Part shown: piece by piece, positions 44,926 to 53,947 of the stretch
Position numbering within the stretch: the first letter of the stretch is position 1
How the letters are laid out: the number at the start of each line of letters is the position of its first letter
DNA from: Phycisphaerales bacterium UBA5793
GTDB lineage: Bacteria; Planctomycetota; Phycisphaerae; Phycisphaerales; UBA5793
Direction: 5' to 3'
Length of the DNA stretch: 64,000 nucleotides
Assembly (NCBI GenBank): GCA_002418285.1
Contig: DIDT01000034.1
Span: 62,001-126,000 of the forward strand
The notes under the pieces: generated by a model
What the model saw: the letters and a program-made list of their open reading frames with translations, nothing else
Databases searched by the model: none
What the model was told of the DNA's origin: nothing
Position numbers and translations under genes: made by a program

Positions 44926-46684
44926 CGTTGTCCTTCAGTAGGGAGCTGAGAAAGCCCATTGTCTCTTCGGTGAGTGCCTGGTCGGCGGTCGCATTAGGTG
45001 CCTTCTCCTCAAGGTGGTCAGTCGGGATCGCGACATTGTGAAACGGACCCTCGAATACCCAGCCCCGTCGGAATCCGAGCAGGTAAACGCTGTGCGGGAA
45101 CGCGGATGGTTCGTGGGCGAGCAGGGCATCAGCGCTGAGCTGGGCAAGATAGCCCGCAACGATGGACACGTCGCCGTCGGTCGCTGTCTGGACATTCCCC
45201 TCATCGTCAATCGTGTCGTAATTAGTCGGGGGTGTGTGGTCTTCAAACGGGTGCTGCTTGGTGTAGTGGTTGAAGATCCCCCGAAGAGCGTGTGGCGACA
45301 GGTCCTTGGCAGGCCGCGAGCGAGCGACGAGTCCCCCAAGACCGCCGCCGAACACTTCACCCCATATCAAGGGGCGGGCCTTCGCAGCAGCGGCTCCGGC
45401 CAGGATATTGAAGACGCGAGGGTCCGCGGTAGCGTCGATGATCACATCACAGTTGGCAAGCTTTCGCGTGACGTTCGCGATCGATGTGTTGGACTCCTGA
45501 CCTGTCAGGTGGAGAGTCGAGGTCTCCACCTGAATGAGAGGAGAGAGCTGACGGAGCAGGTGCGCGACTGCCAGGACCTTGTACTCTGCCACGTTGTGAA
45601 GCGTGAGCACGTGACGGACGACGTTCTCAGGCAAGAAGAGGCCCTGGTCGACCAGCACAAACGAGCCGACTCCCATCCTGGCAAGAGTCATAGCGACCTT
45701 GGATCCGAGCGAGCCCAGCCCGACAATGCCGACCTTTTTCTCCTTCAGAGATTCGAGCTCCTCCGGGTTGCGAGGAGCGTCGGCAAAGCAACCCGGGGAA
45801 ACCGGAGCAACCACCTTCAGCACGGTGTCCTCGCCGGTGTTGCGGAACAGAAAGTGCGGCGTGCCCGCGCAATCCACAACCATGGCGGAGAGTGGATACC
45901 GCGGCGGATTGAGGCGGGCTTGGGCCGCAGAAAGCGTCTCAGCCCCTTGTGCGGCCAAGAACTCGTCCAACTGCTCAACCGTGGAGATCTTGCGGACAAT
46001 GTCGGTTGCGACATCGACCATGACCAGGATCGCTTTGCGGATGAGGGGCGAGTCGCGCTCTTCGATGAGGGTGGTCGGAGGCCAAGAGTCTCTCCACGGC
46101 TCACCATCCGCGACCTGAACCTCCTGCACGACCGCCAGCGACGAGTCACTCTGGAAGTGCCTGTGGAAGACGACGGTGCCGGTGTTGCCAGCCCGAAAGT
46201 CGTGGAAGAACCGCTGCAGATCGGGGCTCAGGAAGTAACGCGTGAAGTGGCCACGAGCTTCCTGGCCTGGACTGAGCTGATGTCGGGACGGAACATGACG
46301 GCGTGTCGGTGGATTGCCGGCGTTCTCGATGTCGAAGAGCGTGTACGCGCTCTCAAGGAGTTGAGCCCCCAACACATCCGGATGCCAGGTATCCGGGCCC
46401 CACTCAAGGCAGAGCGTCCCGTCGGGATACTGGTGCCCGGACCAGCGTTCGGCGGCTTTGTTCTGGGGTCTGACGGCGGGCGGAACGTGTGGAAACAGTG
46501 CGGGATAGGTGAGACGAACGGGATAATCCTGTCCGTGTGCATGGATGATCGCATCGATGGAGAGTCCACTCTCGATGTTCCATTTGACGTCCGTGAGCCA
46601 GTCAACCCGGTCTGCCAGCTCATCGATTGCTTCGCGCTCCTTTCGGAGTCGTGCCATGTCATCGAGATACCAGAACCCGGTCAT
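44903..46684 (-). CDS. cap2: CBASS E2-E1 ubiquitin-like conjugation enzyme (Cap2)
   Basis: 593 residues. The N-terminal E2-like domain has LTYPALFPHVPPAVRPQ and the catalytic Cys in YPDGTLCLEWGPDTWHP (about C92). The ThiF/E1 domain begins KVGIVGLGSLGSKVAMTLARMGVG (about 318-341), with VLVDQGLFLPENVVRH (ATP/Arg loop) and CDVIIDATADPRV. The C-terminal part after that shows no cysteine at all, so the usual E1 thioester Cys is not visible. It activates CD-NTase by conjugating its C-terminus to a target. The protein overlaps cap1 by 4 bp. Confidence 0.92.
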   Translation of the reverse strand: MTGFWYLDDMARLRKEREAIDELADRVDWLTDVKWNIESGLSIDAIIHAHGQDYPVRLTYPALFPHVPPAVRPQNKAAERWSGHQYPDGTLCLEWGPDTWHPDVLGAQLLESAYTLFDIENAGNPPTRRHVPSRHQLSPGQEARGHFTRYFLSPDLQRFFHDFRAGNTGTVVFHRHFQSDSSLAVVQEVQVADGEPWRDSWPPTTLIEERDSPLIRKAILVMVDVATDIVRKISTVEQLDEFLAAQGAETLSAAQARLNPPRYPLSAMVVDCAGTPHFLFRNTGEDTVLKVVAPVSPGCFADAPRNPEELESLKEKKVGIVGLGSLGSKVAMTLARMGVGSFVLVDQGLFLPENVVRHVLTLHNVAEYKVLAVAHLLRQLSPLIQVETSTLHLTGQESNTSIANVTRKLANCDVIIDATADPRVFNILAGAAAAKARPLIWGEVFGGGLGGLVARSRPAKDLSPHALRGIFNHYTKQHPFEDHTPPTNYDTIDDEGNVQTATDGDVSIVAGYLAQLSADALLAHEPSAFPHSVYLLGFRRGWVFEGPFHNVAIPTDHLEEKAPNATADQALTEETMGFLSSLLKDNDAGTAPS

Positions 46685-47679
46685 GCAAAGCCCCCGGGCT
46701 TTTGGGGCGTGATCGGTCGGTCAGGGAACGTCAATGCGGGCACGGCTGCGGAGGTGGTGAGCAGCGACTCACTCGCGGCGGCCTTGCCGTAGGACGGGAT
46801 GCGGGGGAGGATCTCCTTCCACATCTCATCAGCCTTCTCGCGGTCCTTCTCGTTGAGGGCCTTGCGACCAAGTTCCGCATGCTTCTTCGCCTCCTCGTAG
46901 AACAGCTTGAAATCCTCGACGCTGAGACGTTTGGTCACTATGTTGCCGGGCACGCTGGGGTCAGCAATCTGAGGCACCGAGCCCACCAAGTAGTTGGTCG
47001 AGTACTTGCTGACGATCTTCTCCAGCGTGCCCACGAAGAGCGTGGGATACTGGTCGTCATCGCGGTCCATGCACTCCGCCACGATGGTCTCGATCATGAA
47101 GCCCTTCGGCCGCTTCGACCTCGCGTGGTGGCGCCGCCACCACTTGATCAACTTGACCATGGGCTTGAAGCGGCCGTCCGTGTCGTCGTTGACCTGGGTG
47201 GCCCACTCCGTGTGGCCTCGCGGATTGGTGCGGAGCCACGTTTCGAGTCGGCGGTCTGGCAGGTACAGCGGTCCGTCGGCACCCTCAGGGGCGATGATCG
47301 GGACGACGTCCATGTCCACAGCAGCCGTCGTCACGCCGACCGAGCGATCGTTGATGTGGTCGTCGAGCTCATATTTCTCACCCAGAACGTCGCGGAGCAG
47401 CTTGAGCACCTCCTTGGGATCGGTGTCCAACGAGTAGTTCGTCTCGACGATGATGTCGATGTCGGGCTTGCAGCTTTCGCCGTCGACGATGCGGGGGCGG
47501 ATGGCCGTGTTGCGGCGGTAGGACCCAGCCAAGAACGTGTCGAGGTGGACGTCTCGGAAGTCCTCGTGGTCCGCGAGGTACTTGCGGAGGGTGCGGTGTG
47601 CGCTGGAGGCGACCGACTTGGACGTCGGGCTCGGCTCGACATCCTGGAGAAGTTTCTCGAACTGTGCTTGCGATCCCAT
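46681..47679 (-). CDS. cap1: CBASS CD-NTase (SMODS nucleotidyltransferase, Cap1)
   Basis: 332 residues from the ATG at 47679 (GGAG about 10 nt upstream). Polymerase-beta fold signature: FLAGSYRRNTAI (GS motif, about 50-60), PDIDIIVETNYS (first two Asp) and VDMDVVPIIAPEG (third Asp). An OAS-type helical C-terminal half follows, with VKLIKWWRRHH. The C-terminus ends KPGGFA, a small-residue tail suitable as a conjugation acceptor, as in other type II CBASS. It makes a cyclic oligonucleotide on infection. Confidence 0.93.
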   Translation of the reverse strand: MGSQAQFEKLLQDVEPSPTSKSVASSAHRTLRKYLADHEDFRDVHLDTFLAGSYRRNTAIRPRIVDGESCKPDIDIIVETNYSLDTDPKEVLKLLRDVLGEKYELDDHINDRSVGVTTAAVDMDVVPIIAPEGADGPLYLPDRRLETWLRTNPRGHTEWATQVNDDTDGRFKPMVKLIKWWRRHHARSKRPKGFMIETIVAECMDRDDDQYPTLFVGTLEKIVSKYSTNYLVGSVPQIADPSVPGNIVTKRLSVEDFKLFYEEAKKHAELGRKALNEKDREKADEMWKEILPRIPSYGKAAASESLLTTSAAVPALTFPDRPITPQKPGGFA

Positions 47680-48095
47680 CTGATGATGTCTCCTGCCCGT
47701 CAACCGCGTGTTCGGTCGATCGGCAAATGTGAGGACGGTTCACGCCGAATCCAAGGCCCGGAGCGGGGTGAACGGAGTGTTCTGGAATGAATACGGGGAA
47801 CCGTGACAGCCCGCAAGGGCGGAAAAGCGGTAGGTCCGGCCATGTCTAGCGTGTCGCCGCGTTGGATCTGAGGCTGGGGAAGCGCGGTAGTACCGTGGAT
47901 GGGACGGCATCCGCATCACGCATTGAGCAGGATGCAGATGGCTTTCCAACGCTCGATGGACAATCCCGACCACGCGGCCACAACACTCCCAAATAGCGTG
48001 TCGTGAGCGCCAAGAAGAACGCCTAGACGCTCCCAGACACGCTCCAGAACGGCATTCTGAGATTCCCTGGACTCCAGTGACTCACTGGTGTCTTG
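47680..48095. other. CBASS upstream region, no gene
   Basis: About 416 bp upstream of cap1 with no coding support. It should contain the CBASS promoter (minus strand); no consensus box is clear by eye. Confidence 0.45.
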
Positions 48096-48140
48096 GCCCC
48101 GTGGCGAAACGGCAGACGCAGCGGACCTAAAGTCCGCACC
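48096..48140 (+). pseudogene. tRNA-Leu-like 5' fragment (possible attachment-site relic)
   Basis: GCCCCGTGGCGAAACGGCAG begins a tRNA-Leu acceptor and D-arm, followed by an anticodon stem-loop GCGGA-CCTAAAG-TCCGC (TAA at the anticodon position, but C instead of U at 33). The T-arm and 3' acceptor strand are missing. It lies 28 bp beyond the reconstructed stop of an integrase gene, which is where an att site is expected. Not a functional tRNA. Confidence 0.5.
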
Positions 48141-48205
48141 CCGATTGGACGAGACCGTCTGCTGTCAGTCAAGCCTCTTGTACAGCGGGATATCGAAGTA
48201 GATGA

Positions 48206-48610
48206 CTAGGTTCTGTCTGACGGATGGAGCAGTCGGAGGCAGCGTTGAATCATTGCCAGTTTGACCATGGCGAGGAAGTGGAGCGCCAGCTTCTCATATC
48301 GAGTCGCGATTCGGCGGCAGCACTTGAGCCAGCCGATGCATCGTTCCACCACGTTTCGTCGTCGATACTTCCGTTTGTTCAGTTTCGCGCGCGGCTGGTT
48401 GCTTCGACCGGGAATGACCGCTTCGATCCCTCGCTTGGACAACCACTTCCTGATGCGCGGATAGCTGTACCCCTTGTCGCCCGCCACCGCGTCGGGGCGG
48501 CGCCGACGACGAATGTGGATGGTGTCCATCAACCGTTCGAAGCTCGTCGATTCGTGGCTCTGTCCCGAAGTCGCCAGCACGCCCAGCGGCACGCTGCGGC
48601 CATCGGTCAC
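48206..48610 (-). CDS. IS5-family transposase, C-terminal frame
   Basis: 134-codon frame with DDE_Tnp_1 C-terminal features: VTDGRSVPLGVLATSGQSHES, ADAVAGDKGYSYPRIRKWL-type Asp region (VAGDKGY) and the Glu block RRNVVERCIGWLKCCRRIATRYEKL. The stop TAG is formed by the TA target duplication plus a flanking G. Real translation is expected only after a frameshift from the upstream frame. Confidence 0.85.
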   Translation of the reverse strand: MTDGRSVPLGVLATSGQSHESTSFERLMDTIHIRRRRRPDAVAGDKGYSYPRIRKWLSKRGIEAVIPGRSNQPRAKLNKRKYRRRNVVERCIGWLKCCRRIATRYEKLALHFLAMVKLAMIQRCLRLLHPSDRT

Positions 48611-49161
48611 CAGATGAAGCTTCGAGCCAAAGCCTCCGCGGGATCGTCCCAGGGCGTGGTCGCGCGGTTCGGCTTTCCCCCTTTTTTTCCGGCTCCCGCC
48701 GCGGATCGGTCCGCGCGGATGCTCGATCCGTCGACGTTGAAGACGCTCCAGTCGATGCGGCCGTCGTCATCAAGTTCGAGATGCAGACGATGAAGAATGC
48801 GATCGAACAATCCATCACGCGTCCAGCGCCGATAGCGGTCATAGACGCTCTGCCACTTCCCGTAGCGCTCGGGCAGGTCACGCCACTGCGCGCCGCAGTT
48901 GAGGATCCAGAAGATGCCGTTGAGCGTGACGCGATGATCGTTCCATCGGCCGCCGCGCGCCTGCCGGGGCAGGAGCGGCTCGAGACGCTCCCATGCTTCA
49001 TCGGTGAGTTCATACCGGCGACCGGGTTTGCCCCGCACGCCACGACCAGTGCTCGATCTGTTTCGGGCCATCCATGGCCTCCTCTCGAGCACCAGCATAC
49101 CCGATCGACAGACCGAGCGCAACCGTACATGCGCCGAACAACTGATCCGTCAGACAGAACC
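48209..49161 (-). mobile_element. IS5-family (IS427-like) insertion sequence
   Basis: About 950 bp bounded by GGTTCTGTCTGACGGAT inverted repeats and flanked by a TA duplication, typical of the IS427 group. It contains two transposase frames joined at an A7G5 run (T7 at 48682-48688 on the plus strand), a likely programmed -1 frameshift site. It interrupts the integrase gene near its 3' end. Confidence 0.85.
48607..49071 (-). CDS. IS5-family transposase, N-terminal frame
   Basis: About 154 residues from the ATG at 49071, with AGGAGG upstream. DUF4096 domain: YELTDEAWERLEPLLP, RWNDHRVTLNGIFWILNCGAQWRDLPERYG and WQSVYDRYRRW, then the first catalytic Asp in WSVFNVDGSSIRA. After AGAGKKGGKPN the zero frame continues without homology, marking the frameshift point at the A7 run. 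Confidence 0.87.
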   Translation of the reverse strand: MARNRSSTGRGVRGKPGRRYELTDEAWERLEPLLPRQARGGRWNDHRVTLNGIFWILNCGAQWRDLPERYGKWQSVYDRYRRWTRDGLFDRILHRLHLELDDDGRIDWSVFNVDGSSIRADRSAAGAGKKGGKPNRATTPWDDPAEALARSFIW

Positions 49162-50299
49162 TAATCACTCCGCGCAGTCGCGAGACTTCCCTGTTGAGTC
49201 GGTCCAATTCGCCCGCTGATGGCTTGGTCTTGTCGGCCGCGGTCGCGTCATGCACCACGGCTTGATCCCGCCGCTCCTGCTGGTCGGTCTCCCGACTCCA
49301 CAACCGCTGTTTCGGCGCCTCCCGATCGATTGCCAAGAAGTTGATGTACGCATTGAGCGTGTTTGAATTTGGTGCATGACCGAGTCGCGCATTCACTTCA
49401 TCTCGCGTCCAGCCTGATCGAAGCAGGTGGCACGCCATCCCAGACCGCAGGTCTTTCCAGCGCACTGGTTCACCATGCGGCATGGTCGACGCCCCACTCC
49501 TCTGGACCGCCTTCGCAAGCACCTTCGCAGCAGCCCGATACCCACTGTTGAACAAGTATCCGTCGTTGAGCGGAGCACTCGGCAGCACGAGATCGAGGAG
49601 TCGGGTCGTTTCAGGATAGAGCGTCACTTCGCTTCTTGTGAGTCGACTCCGCTTGAGTTTGCTCGCCGGCAAGTTCACGATGTACTCGCGCTCTCCGGAG
49701 TGCCGGTTCACCTGGGCGATGAAGTCCTCCCTCGTGAGCGCGAGCAAAGTCTGGATGTTCTCGCCAATGTCCCACGCGAGCCAGAGGAGCAGTTGATGCA
49801 CGGGATTGCGCGAGACTCTGACGAGCTTGCGGAAGGATTCCTCCGTTGCGTATCGAACGATCCGCGGCGAATTCTTGAAGGACTCGATGACGTCCTCGGC
49901 CAATCCATCCTTGCCGGCTAGACGGAAGGGCTTGCCCTTGAAGATCTTGTTGTAGTAGGAGCTGCGATCCTGGAAGATGGTGCCGTTGCGGGTCTTGATC
50001 CTATCGTCTTCAAGATCGTCGTAGACTCTCTGAATGTCTTCCTTCGTCAAGTCTTTCCAAGGCTAGTTCTGGAACCACAAGTTCGCGTTCGTGAGCCGGC
50101 GGACATAACCGATGAGAGTCTTGCAGCAACCGTTGTCCAAGTCCGGCAAGCCATTGATCCGCTTGATCTTGTGCTCTTCGAAAGCGAAGAACTCCTTTAA
50201 CCGGTCCGGATTCTCAGCACAGATATTTCCGTCTGAGAGGAACGCCTCCTTCAGCCGTTCGTAGTACCCTCGCCAATCCGGTGCCATCGTGCCATTCAC

Positions 50300-51010
50300 T
50301 GTTCTGCCTCGTTTATGTGCTTTGCACCGAGGTGGCTTAACCAGCCGAGTCGACTTTGTGCCCGCGAGAGTGATCCAAAGGTCAATGCCCCTACCGGGAG
50401 TGATGCTGGCAGGAGTTCCTGAAGTAGGAGCAACTCACCCGACCGCACACAAGCACCACAAGCCCGATGAGTCCAGCCCAGCTGAACCTGAGACCTTGAC
50501 GTCTTACCGGAATAGCCAGGGGTATCGAGAAGACCGATCGGCCCGAAAGCGAGATCTCCATGCGCATCACGATGGCCATGCCGCAATTCATGCTCGGCTA
50601 TTGAGAACGGCCGGCATAGATGCGAGATCCCTTGGAGAATGCCTCTGGAGATCCTTCGAGTATCGTGCAACACGCGAACCTGACGCTCGGCGTTCGAAAG
50701 CGCCTCGTGATCATCATGGAGAAGTCGGTGCCTTTCGAACGAGCACTTGACGTGATACGGGAATGCCAGGAGTTAAACCCAGCGCCCAATGCCAGATTCT
50801 GCAGCAGCTCCCGGGCAACCCCTGTCCCGCTTGAATCAAACTCTGCAGCTTGCAGGGCGAATGACCTCTTCGCCAGTCAGAGTGGCGTGCCTTAGAAGAG
50901 GGCGCACTCGCCGCCATCGGTGCTTGACGAGTTCATTCGACTGAACTGATGAATACCGATTCGACACGCACTTTTTGAACAGTGCCACTCATCAGTAGTG
51001 CGTGAGACCC
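50300..51010. other. intergenic, no gene supported
   Basis: About 710 bp between the integrase relic and the HerA operon. A 92-codon plus-strand frame (50620-50895) containing LGVRKRLVIIMEKSVPFERALDVI is the best candidate but has no recognisable homologue or ribosome binding site. Confidence 0.4.
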
Positions 51011-51448
51011 ATGGTTATGCTGCCTTACCTTGCTGATTCTGATCCTTCTGATCGGTACCTGTATGCCAACGATGTTCTGGATCGCGATCCGTTGACCAAC
51101 TGGCTTGCACAGCGTCAGCAGCGTGCCGCCGTGCAGTTGCACGGGTCGCTGCGCATCGGCTGGGAACGACTGTCCTTGGCGGCCACACGGTGCAAAGAAC
51201 TTCAAGCAGAAATCGACGAGGCCCGCAGCCGTCTGCTGAACCTGCCTTGGTTTACCCCGCCTGGCATTGCTCTGAGTCTTGAAGAGCGCGCACTGAAACT
51301 CACCTCTGAGTTGCACGCTGAGCGGGTCGCTACGTGGGCGTCTCTGCGTGAGCTTGCCGAACCCATCCAGGATGCCGGCCTCGAGCGCTTACGGACATCC
51401 TGGCTGAGCGCGTTCGAACATGTGGAGTCCGAACGAGGTGGTACATGA
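51011..51448 (+). CDS. small hypothetical partner of the HerA-type ATPase
   Basis: 145 residues. Mostly helical: QRQQRAAVQLHGSLRIGWERLSLAATRCKELQAEIDEARS, then a WFTPPGIALSLEERALKLTSELHAER segment. Overlaps the ATPase gene by 4 bp (ATGA). No family recognised. Coupling suggests a structural subunit or regulator of the ATPase. Confidence 0.7.
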   Translation: MVMLPYLADSDPSDRYLYANDVLDRDPLTNWLAQRQQRAAVQLHGSLRIGWERLSLAATRCKELQAEIDEARSRLLNLPWFTPPGIALSLEERALKLTSELHAERVATWASLRELAEPIQDAGLERLRTSWLSAFEHVESERGGT

Positions 51449-53631
51449 TCCCTCCCGACTTTGCGTCGTTGCGGCCGCTCTATGGCTCACGTGTCGATGC
51501 GCTGGAAACCGCCTGGCTGACAGCCAGTCGCGACGAACGCGCTGAGATTGAAATCGTGCTCGAGTTGCTGCGCCGCCGCGCTGCCGGCAAGGAACGCGTG
51601 CCCCTGCTCGAACCACCCGCGGGGAACCGAGCAGATGGTCCCCTGCGTTTGGGTCGCATCGTGCATGGAGACAACGAACTCGGTTGGTTGGGCATCGCTC
51701 CCAACGAACTGATGCAGCACCTCGGTGTCTTTGGTCGCTCGGGCAGCGGCAAGTCAAACCTGTGCCTGCGTCTTCTCCTGCAGTTGGTGGAGCGAAGCAT
51801 CCCGTGGCTCATCTTCGACTACAAGCGGTCGGCCAGACACATGCAGGCGTTGGAACTCGGCCGCGACGTGCGCGTCGTCAGCCTCGGCCGAGACATCGGC
51901 GCCACGATGAGTTTCAACATTCTGGTGCCGCCACCGGGTGTTGGCATCGAGACCCATCGCAGGCAGTTAGTTGAGCTCATCGCCGAGAATTGGTACGCCG
52001 GTGATGGGGTCATCTCCCTGCTCGAACGCTCGATGATCGAAGCGTTCGAGCGATGTGCTCCGGACTACCCCACGATTGCTGATGTGCGTGATGTACTGGA
52101 TAATCTGGCTGCCAAGTCCCGTGAGCTCATGTGGAAGACCTCGGCGATGCGCATTGTGCGGCAGATGACCACCGGACAACTCGGCCGAATCTTGTGCACG
52201 CGACGAGACGCCGCAGCGCTCGATGTGCTACGGCGGCAACACACCGTCATCGAACTCGATGGTCTTGCCACCAACGATGCCAACTTCCTGACGCAGCATC
52301 TCATGCGATTCCTCACGTGCATGCTCCTGTCCGAACACACACGCGAGCAACTCTCCTTCATCTGTCTCGTGGAAGAAGCCCTTCACTTGTTGGGCAAGCG
52401 CGAAGGCGCGACGTCTGCAGAGACCGTTCTTGAAACCTGTCTTCGCGAAGGCCGCGAAGCAGGTCTGGGGATCATCCTCGCCGACCAGTGCATCTCGGCC
52501 GTCTCTCCGACGGCGCTGGCCAACTGCTTTACGACCGTGTGCCTGAATGCACGGCAGCGAGCAGACGTGAATGCCGCCGCGGGGAGCTTGCTGCTTGCGG
52601 ATGATCACAAACGACTGCTGAGCACTTTGCCCGTGGGTGAGGCCATCGTACGACTTTCCGACCGCTTCCCGCATCCCGTGCACATCCGCATTCCGCGACT
52701 CTACCTGCCCAAAGGCACAGTGCGCGATGACGACGTGTGCAACGCGTATCTCGCCGGTCCGTACTGCGCCGCGAACCTTGATGCGGCAACACAGACCGAT
52801 TCCACTTCTTCCACTGTGTCCACCCATTCGGGGCCATCTCACGGCAATCCGAGCGCGATTACGCCTCGTCCACTCGGCGATAGAGACACCGCGAAGACCG
52901 ATTCCACCCATGACAATCTCGGTGATACTTCTTTACCCCGACCACCACCCCCACCTGCAGAAGCGACGCACTCTTCTGCACTGGCGGGGTCAACTCCATC
53001 GAGCCATGCGATGGAGTCCGACCCTGTCAGCGAGAATGGCGATGTGCAACTGTTCCTCCAGTCCGTCGGCGCCGACCCGCTCCTGGGGGTGGCCGCCCGC
53101 ATGGACGCCGTTGGCCTCTCTCGCCGCAAGGGCAATGCCATCAAGAACCTCCTCGTCGACGAGGGATATGTAACGCCGGTGGAACTGGTGATCCCTTCGG
53201 GCAAACTCGTTCTGCTGCAACTCACCGAGTTGGGGCGTCACTGGCTGCAACGCCACCATCAACCGATGGCGCCGCTCCACGGCTCGCTACCGCACACCTG
53301 GTGGCAGCATCGATTGGTTGAGTTGCTCACGCAATTCGGTTGGGAGGCGCGCATGGAGTCTCGCATTGGACAACACACCTTTGATGTGTCCGCCGTCCGA
53401 GGCGAAGCCAAGGCGCTGATTGAAGTGGAAACTGGTCGAGCGAACTGGCTGCAGAATCTGAGTTTCCTCGAATCCGCCCGAGGCGTGGCGCACAAAGCAG
53501 TGGTCTGGCTGGATGCGGGCAGCCTGCTGCGGGCCAAGCGAGCGCTGCCTCGCTGTGTTTGCCTCCTGCAACCACGTGAGGTCACGCACTGGCTTCGCAA
53601 CCTCGACAAACCAACGACTTCGTCTCCTTGA
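51445..53631 (+). CDS. HerA/FtsK-type DNA-translocating ATPase with C-terminal wHTH and nuclease-like domain
   Basis: 728 residues. DUF87-like P-loop: LGVFGRSGSGKSNLCLRL (about 96-113), FDYKRSARHM after it, Walker B FICLVEEALHLL (about 305-316), LREGREAGLGIILADQ and the Arg-finger-like INCFTTVCLNAR region. A Ser/Thr/Pro-rich linker (about 445-530) leads to a winged-helix-like part (LSRRKGNAIKNLLVDEGYVTP) and a terminal IGQHTFDVSAVRGEAKALIEVETGRANW restriction-like fold. Seen on integrative elements, where such ATPases are thought to move DNA. Confidence 0.85.
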   Translation: MIPPDFASLRPLYGSRVDALETAWLTASRDERAEIEIVLELLRRRAAGKERVPLLEPPAGNRADGPLRLGRIVHGDNELGWLGIAPNELMQHLGVFGRSGSGKSNLCLRLLLQLVERSIPWLIFDYKRSARHMQALELGRDVRVVSLGRDIGATMSFNILVPPPGVGIETHRRQLVELIAENWYAGDGVISLLERSMIEAFERCAPDYPTIADVRDVLDNLAAKSRELMWKTSAMRIVRQMTTGQLGRILCTRRDAAALDVLRRQHTVIELDGLATNDANFLTQHLMRFLTCMLLSEHTREQLSFICLVEEALHLLGKREGATSAETVLETCLREGREAGLGIILADQCISAVSPTALANCFTTVCLNARQRADVNAAAGSLLLADDHKRLLSTLPVGEAIVRLSDRFPHPVHIRIPRLYLPKGTVRDDDVCNAYLAGPYCAANLDAATQTDSTSSTVSTHSGPSHGNPSAITPRPLGDRDTAKTDSTHDNLGDTSLPRPPPPPAEATHSSALAGSTPSSHAMESDPVSENGDVQLFLQSVGADPLLGVAARMDAVGLSRRKGNAIKNLLVDEGYVTPVELVIPSGKLVLLQLTELGRHWLQRHHQPMAPLHGSLPHTWWQHRLVELLTQFGWEARMESRIGQHTFDVSAVRGEAKALIEVETGRANWLQNLSFLESARGVAHKAVVWLDAGSLLRAKRALPRCVCLLQPREVTHWLRNLDKPTTSSP

Positions 53632-53947
53632 TGACTTCAGCAACCGTCTGGATGCGCGGTGCCACGCCATCGCAGCCAAACCGTTCGCTACCAGTGAGGT
53701 GTCGGCGGATCCGCTTGGACGCAGCGCCGTCGACGCACACCACCACTTTGCGATCGACGTCGATCGTGGCCAATTGGGTCAACGTCTTCTCCAGATTGCC
53801 TTCCGAAAGGACGATCTCATAGCACGTCTGGATCCCGTCGGGCACCTTCAGCCAAACATCGACGCGTCCTACTTGGCATTCAATCTCGGTGCGTGTCTTC
53901 TGGGCCTCGACCCAAATCCTGATCCACGCGGCGGGCGAGCGGACAGA
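53582..53947 (-). pseudogene. truncated PD-(D/E)xK-like gene cut by an IS3-type remnant
   Basis: The frame opens right after a TAG at the IS junction (about 53947) with no start codon, and reads WIRIWVEAQKTRTEIECQVG, then VDVWLKVPDGIQTCYEIVLS, then EGNLEKTLTQLATIDVDRKV. The V-D-V...Y-E-I order resembles a nuclease-type core (E, D, ExL). Only the 3' part remains; an ATG-less GTG at 53845 is the only internal start. It converges on and overlaps the end of the ATPase gene by 50 bp. Confidence 0.55.

Larger units (their letters stand above)
48169..50299 (-). pseudogene. tyrosine recombinase (integrase), broken by an amber codon and an IS5-type insertion
   Basis: N-terminal SAM-like part (residues from 50299: MAPDWRGYYERLKEAFLSDG ... 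ANLWFQN), then an in-frame TAG at 50065-50063, then PWKDLTKEDIQRVYDDLEDD in the same frame through the catalytic half (49010-50050): WLAWDIGENIQTLLALTREDF in place of the usual Arg region, VRWKDLRSGMACHLLRSG, LGHAPNSNTLNAYI (Tyr). The IS at 48209-49161 cuts codons after SRLRGVI. Removing it restores 12 residues, SHLLRYPAVQEA, and a TGA at 48171. Likely the dead integrase of the surrounding element. Confidence 0.75.

Noticed and set aside
45014..46792. 592-codon plus-strand frame antisense to cap2
   Set aside because: Shadow of a GC-rich gene with clear motifs on the minus strand; the translation has no family features.
48096..48140. Functional tRNA-Leu
   Set aside because: No T-arm or 3' acceptor strand, and position 33 is not U.
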